A DNA stretch of 7,099 nucleotides from the NCBI GenBank assembly GCA_030727885.1, contig JANRAT010000026.1:3941-11039 (forward strand), given 5' to 3'. This DNA is from Rhodospirillales bacterium (lineage in GTDB: Bacteria > Pseudomonadota > Alphaproteobacteria > Rhodospirillales > Casp-alpha2). Below, in pieces: positions 6,541 through 7,099 of the stretch (its first letter is position 1; the number at the start of each line of letters is the position of its first letter). The notes below the pieces were generated by a model. That model did no database searches. It was not told the origin of the DNA and saw only the letters and a list, made by a program, of their open reading frames with translations. The translations under genes and the position numbers were made by a program.

Positions 6541-6770
6541 TCCCACCACCTTTAGAGTAGCACAGATAGCCATTTATCTTGAGCATTACTAAACTGATAT
6601 GGCGAATAATACTAAAATGACTAAATTTTAATCATAAGATTTTTATTGAGCAATTATAGGTCATTTTTTTGCCACAAATTATCTCGCACATCACCAAATG
6701 TACGCAATATCTGTATCGCGATATATATATTTTTATAAACAATACCAATTAGTTACAACAATTTATCCCC
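6541..6770. other. AT-rich divergent regulatory region between helicase and urtA
   Basis: This stretch is clearly AT-rich against the coding DNA on both sides, with runs such as ATTTTTATTG and an alternating AT run at 6721-6730. No convincing reading frame is present. It holds a dyad, CGCACAT (6685-6691) with ATGTACG (6698-6704), imperfect at one pair. Possible minus-strand -10 boxes are TATTAT at 6611-6606 and TATAAT at 6658-6653, neither with a matching -35. It looks like a promoter and regulator-binding region serving both genes. Confidence 0.5.
6714..6723. promoter_or_regulatory. Perfect 10-bp palindrome TATCGCGATA
   Basis: A perfect palindrome with a CGCG centre stands out in AT-rich DNA, about 130 nt before the urtA start and about 70-80 nt before the possible -24/-12 promoter. 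It is a candidate regulator site; no specific regulator family can be named. Confidence 0.3.
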
Positions 6771-6805
6771 AACCCGACCGGGTTCTCCCGGATTCTGGCC
6801 CAGAA
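6771..6805 (+). repeat. Cluster of overlapping short hairpins upstream of urtA
   Basis: Three short dyads follow each other in a GC-rich island: AACCC/GGGTT (6771-6784), CCGGG/CCCGG with a TTCT loop (6778-6791, overlapping the first) and TTCTG/CAGAA (6793-6805). The first two exclude each other. They end at the possible sigma-54 promoter, so they more likely mark DNA-binding sites than RNA structure if that promoter is used. Confidence 0.35.
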
Positions 6806-6811
6806 CTTGTA
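6796..6811 (+). promoter_or_regulatory. Sigma-54-like -24/-12 promoter of urtA
   Basis: TGGCCCA-GAAC-TTGTA matches the RpoN consensus TGGCACG-N4-TTGCA at 9 of 12 defined positions with exact spacing. The -24 GG is kept, but the -12 element has GT instead of GC. The start would be near 6822, giving a leader of about 30 nt. Nitrogen-controlled urea transporters are often under NtrC and RpoN, which supports the reading. The -12 mismatch weakens it. Confidence 0.4.
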
Positions 6812-6823
6812 ATTGTCTATTGC

Positions 6824-6843
6824 AGTGCAGCAACATCCTTAGG
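6824..6843 (+). repeat. Direct repeat, copy 2 (urtA leader)
   Basis: AGTGCAGCAACATCCTTAGG is the partner of the copy at 6512-6531, 312 nt away. Its end overlaps the urtA Shine-Dalgarno sequence, so any RNA complementary to copy 1 would pair over the ribosome binding region. Confidence 0.65.
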
Positions 6844-6847
6844 GGAG
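6841..6847 (+). promoter_or_regulatory. Ribosome binding site of urtA
   Basis: AGGGGAG lies 6 nt before the ATG at 6854. It is a strong site, and its first bases belong to the direct repeat. Confidence 0.8.
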
Positions 6848-6853
6848 ACACTT

Positions 6854-7099
6854 ATGAAGTTAACATGTAAATCACTGGTAACGGCCGGCGTCCTAGCCGC
6901 AACCATGGCAGTCAGTTCTGCCGCCTGGGCCGCCGACACCATCAAAGTTGGTATCCTTCACTCACTTTCCGGCACGATGGCCATCAGTGAAACAACACTG
7001 AAAGACGTTATGCTGATGCTCATTGAAGAGCAGAATAAAAAAGGCGGCCTTCTCGGCAAGAAACTCGAAGCCGTTGTCGTCGATCCGGCCTCCAACTGG
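6854..7099 (+). CDS. urtA: Urea-type ABC transporter substrate-binding protein, N-terminal part
   Basis: The first 82 codons of a periplasmic binding protein run off the window's right edge. Residues 1-26 are a Sec signal peptide: MKLTCK, a hydrophobic core, and AWA|AD as the cleavage site. The mature start [18 protein letters not shown], then [20 protein letters not shown] and [12 protein letters not shown], follows closely the pattern of UrtA and the related short-chain amide-binding protein FmdD, within the branched-chain amino acid binding superfamily. The protein would capture urea or a short amide for an UrtBCDE-type ABC transporter, expected downstream outside the window. The start is fixed by AGGGGAG 6 nt upstream. 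Control by nitrogen status is suggested by a sigma-54-like sequence in the leader. The choice between urea and amide substrate cannot be made from this fragment. The gene diverges from the helicase. Confidence 0.88.
   Translation, partial: MKLTCKSLVTAGVLAATMAVSSAAWAADTIKVGILHSLSGTMAISETTLKDVMLMLIEEQNKKGGLLGKKLEAVVVDPASNW

Noticed and set aside
6451..6571. Idea that the structured region is 6S RNA, SRP RNA, tmRNA or RNase P RNA
   Set aside because: The twin compact hairpins do not fit the long bulged rod of 6S, and none of the signature sequences of the SRP, tmRNA or RNase P RNAs is present.
6686..6703. NtrC binding site upstream of urtA
   Set aside because: GCAC and GTAC are 10 nt apart, whereas NtrC half-sites need a shorter spacing, and the right half does not match GTGC.
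1..7099. Mobile element, prophage, CRISPR array or defence island
   Set aside because: No transposase, integrase, terminal repeats, regularly spaced repeats or defence domains are visible; all genes are housekeeping or transport types.

Overview
The window reads as ordinary chromosomal DNA from a proteobacterium, most likely an alphaproteobacterium. The support is a moderately GC-rich coding background, the C-terminal form of the universal stress protein motif (GAYGRSRGRSMVLGGV), a tctCBA-type transporter, and a urea-type ABC substrate-binding protein with close UrtA features. Genus cannot be fixed from this sequence. No transposase, integrase, phage gene, tRNA, rRNA or CRISPR array is visible.

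Left part (1-1347, + strand): the 3' end of fhs (formate--tetrahydrofolate ligase) is followed after 10 nt by a two-domain universal stress protein gene, probably in the same transcript. A 209-nt gap follows. It carries a striking set of TATTGC/GCAATA half-sites just upstream of the next ribosome binding site.

Middle (1557-4806, + strand): a complete tripartite tricarboxylate transporter operon in the order tctC-tctB-tctA (periplasmic binding protein, small membrane subunit, large membrane subunit). It ends at a strong intrinsic terminator at 4761-4806. The substrate cannot be read from sequence; related systems carry organic acids.

Right part: a convergent minus-strand DEAD-box RNA helicase (4865 to about 6241) with a variant DEGD Walker B motif and a poorly marked start. 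About 600 nt of mostly AT-rich non-coding DNA separates it from the divergent gene urtA, whose first 82 codons close the window.

That divergent intergenic region is the most interesting part. It has two back-to-back perfect hairpins (11 bp and 8 bp stems, 6470-6529). Read on the minus strand they look like a seed hairpin followed by a terminator hairpin. The loop and one arm of the seed hairpin are repeated, 18 of 20 positions identical, in the urtA leader at 6824-6843, directly over and before the Shine-Dalgarno sequence. A minus-strand RNA from this element would therefore be complementary to the urtA ribosome binding region. A sigma-54-like -24/-12 sequence (6796-6811) would start the urtA mRNA almost exactly at the target. 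This is a hypothesis built on pairing alone.

The genes do not form one pathway. The common theme is uptake of small organic and nitrogen compounds (TctCBA, UrtA) beside one-carbon metabolism (Fhs) and stress or RNA housekeeping (Usp, helicase).
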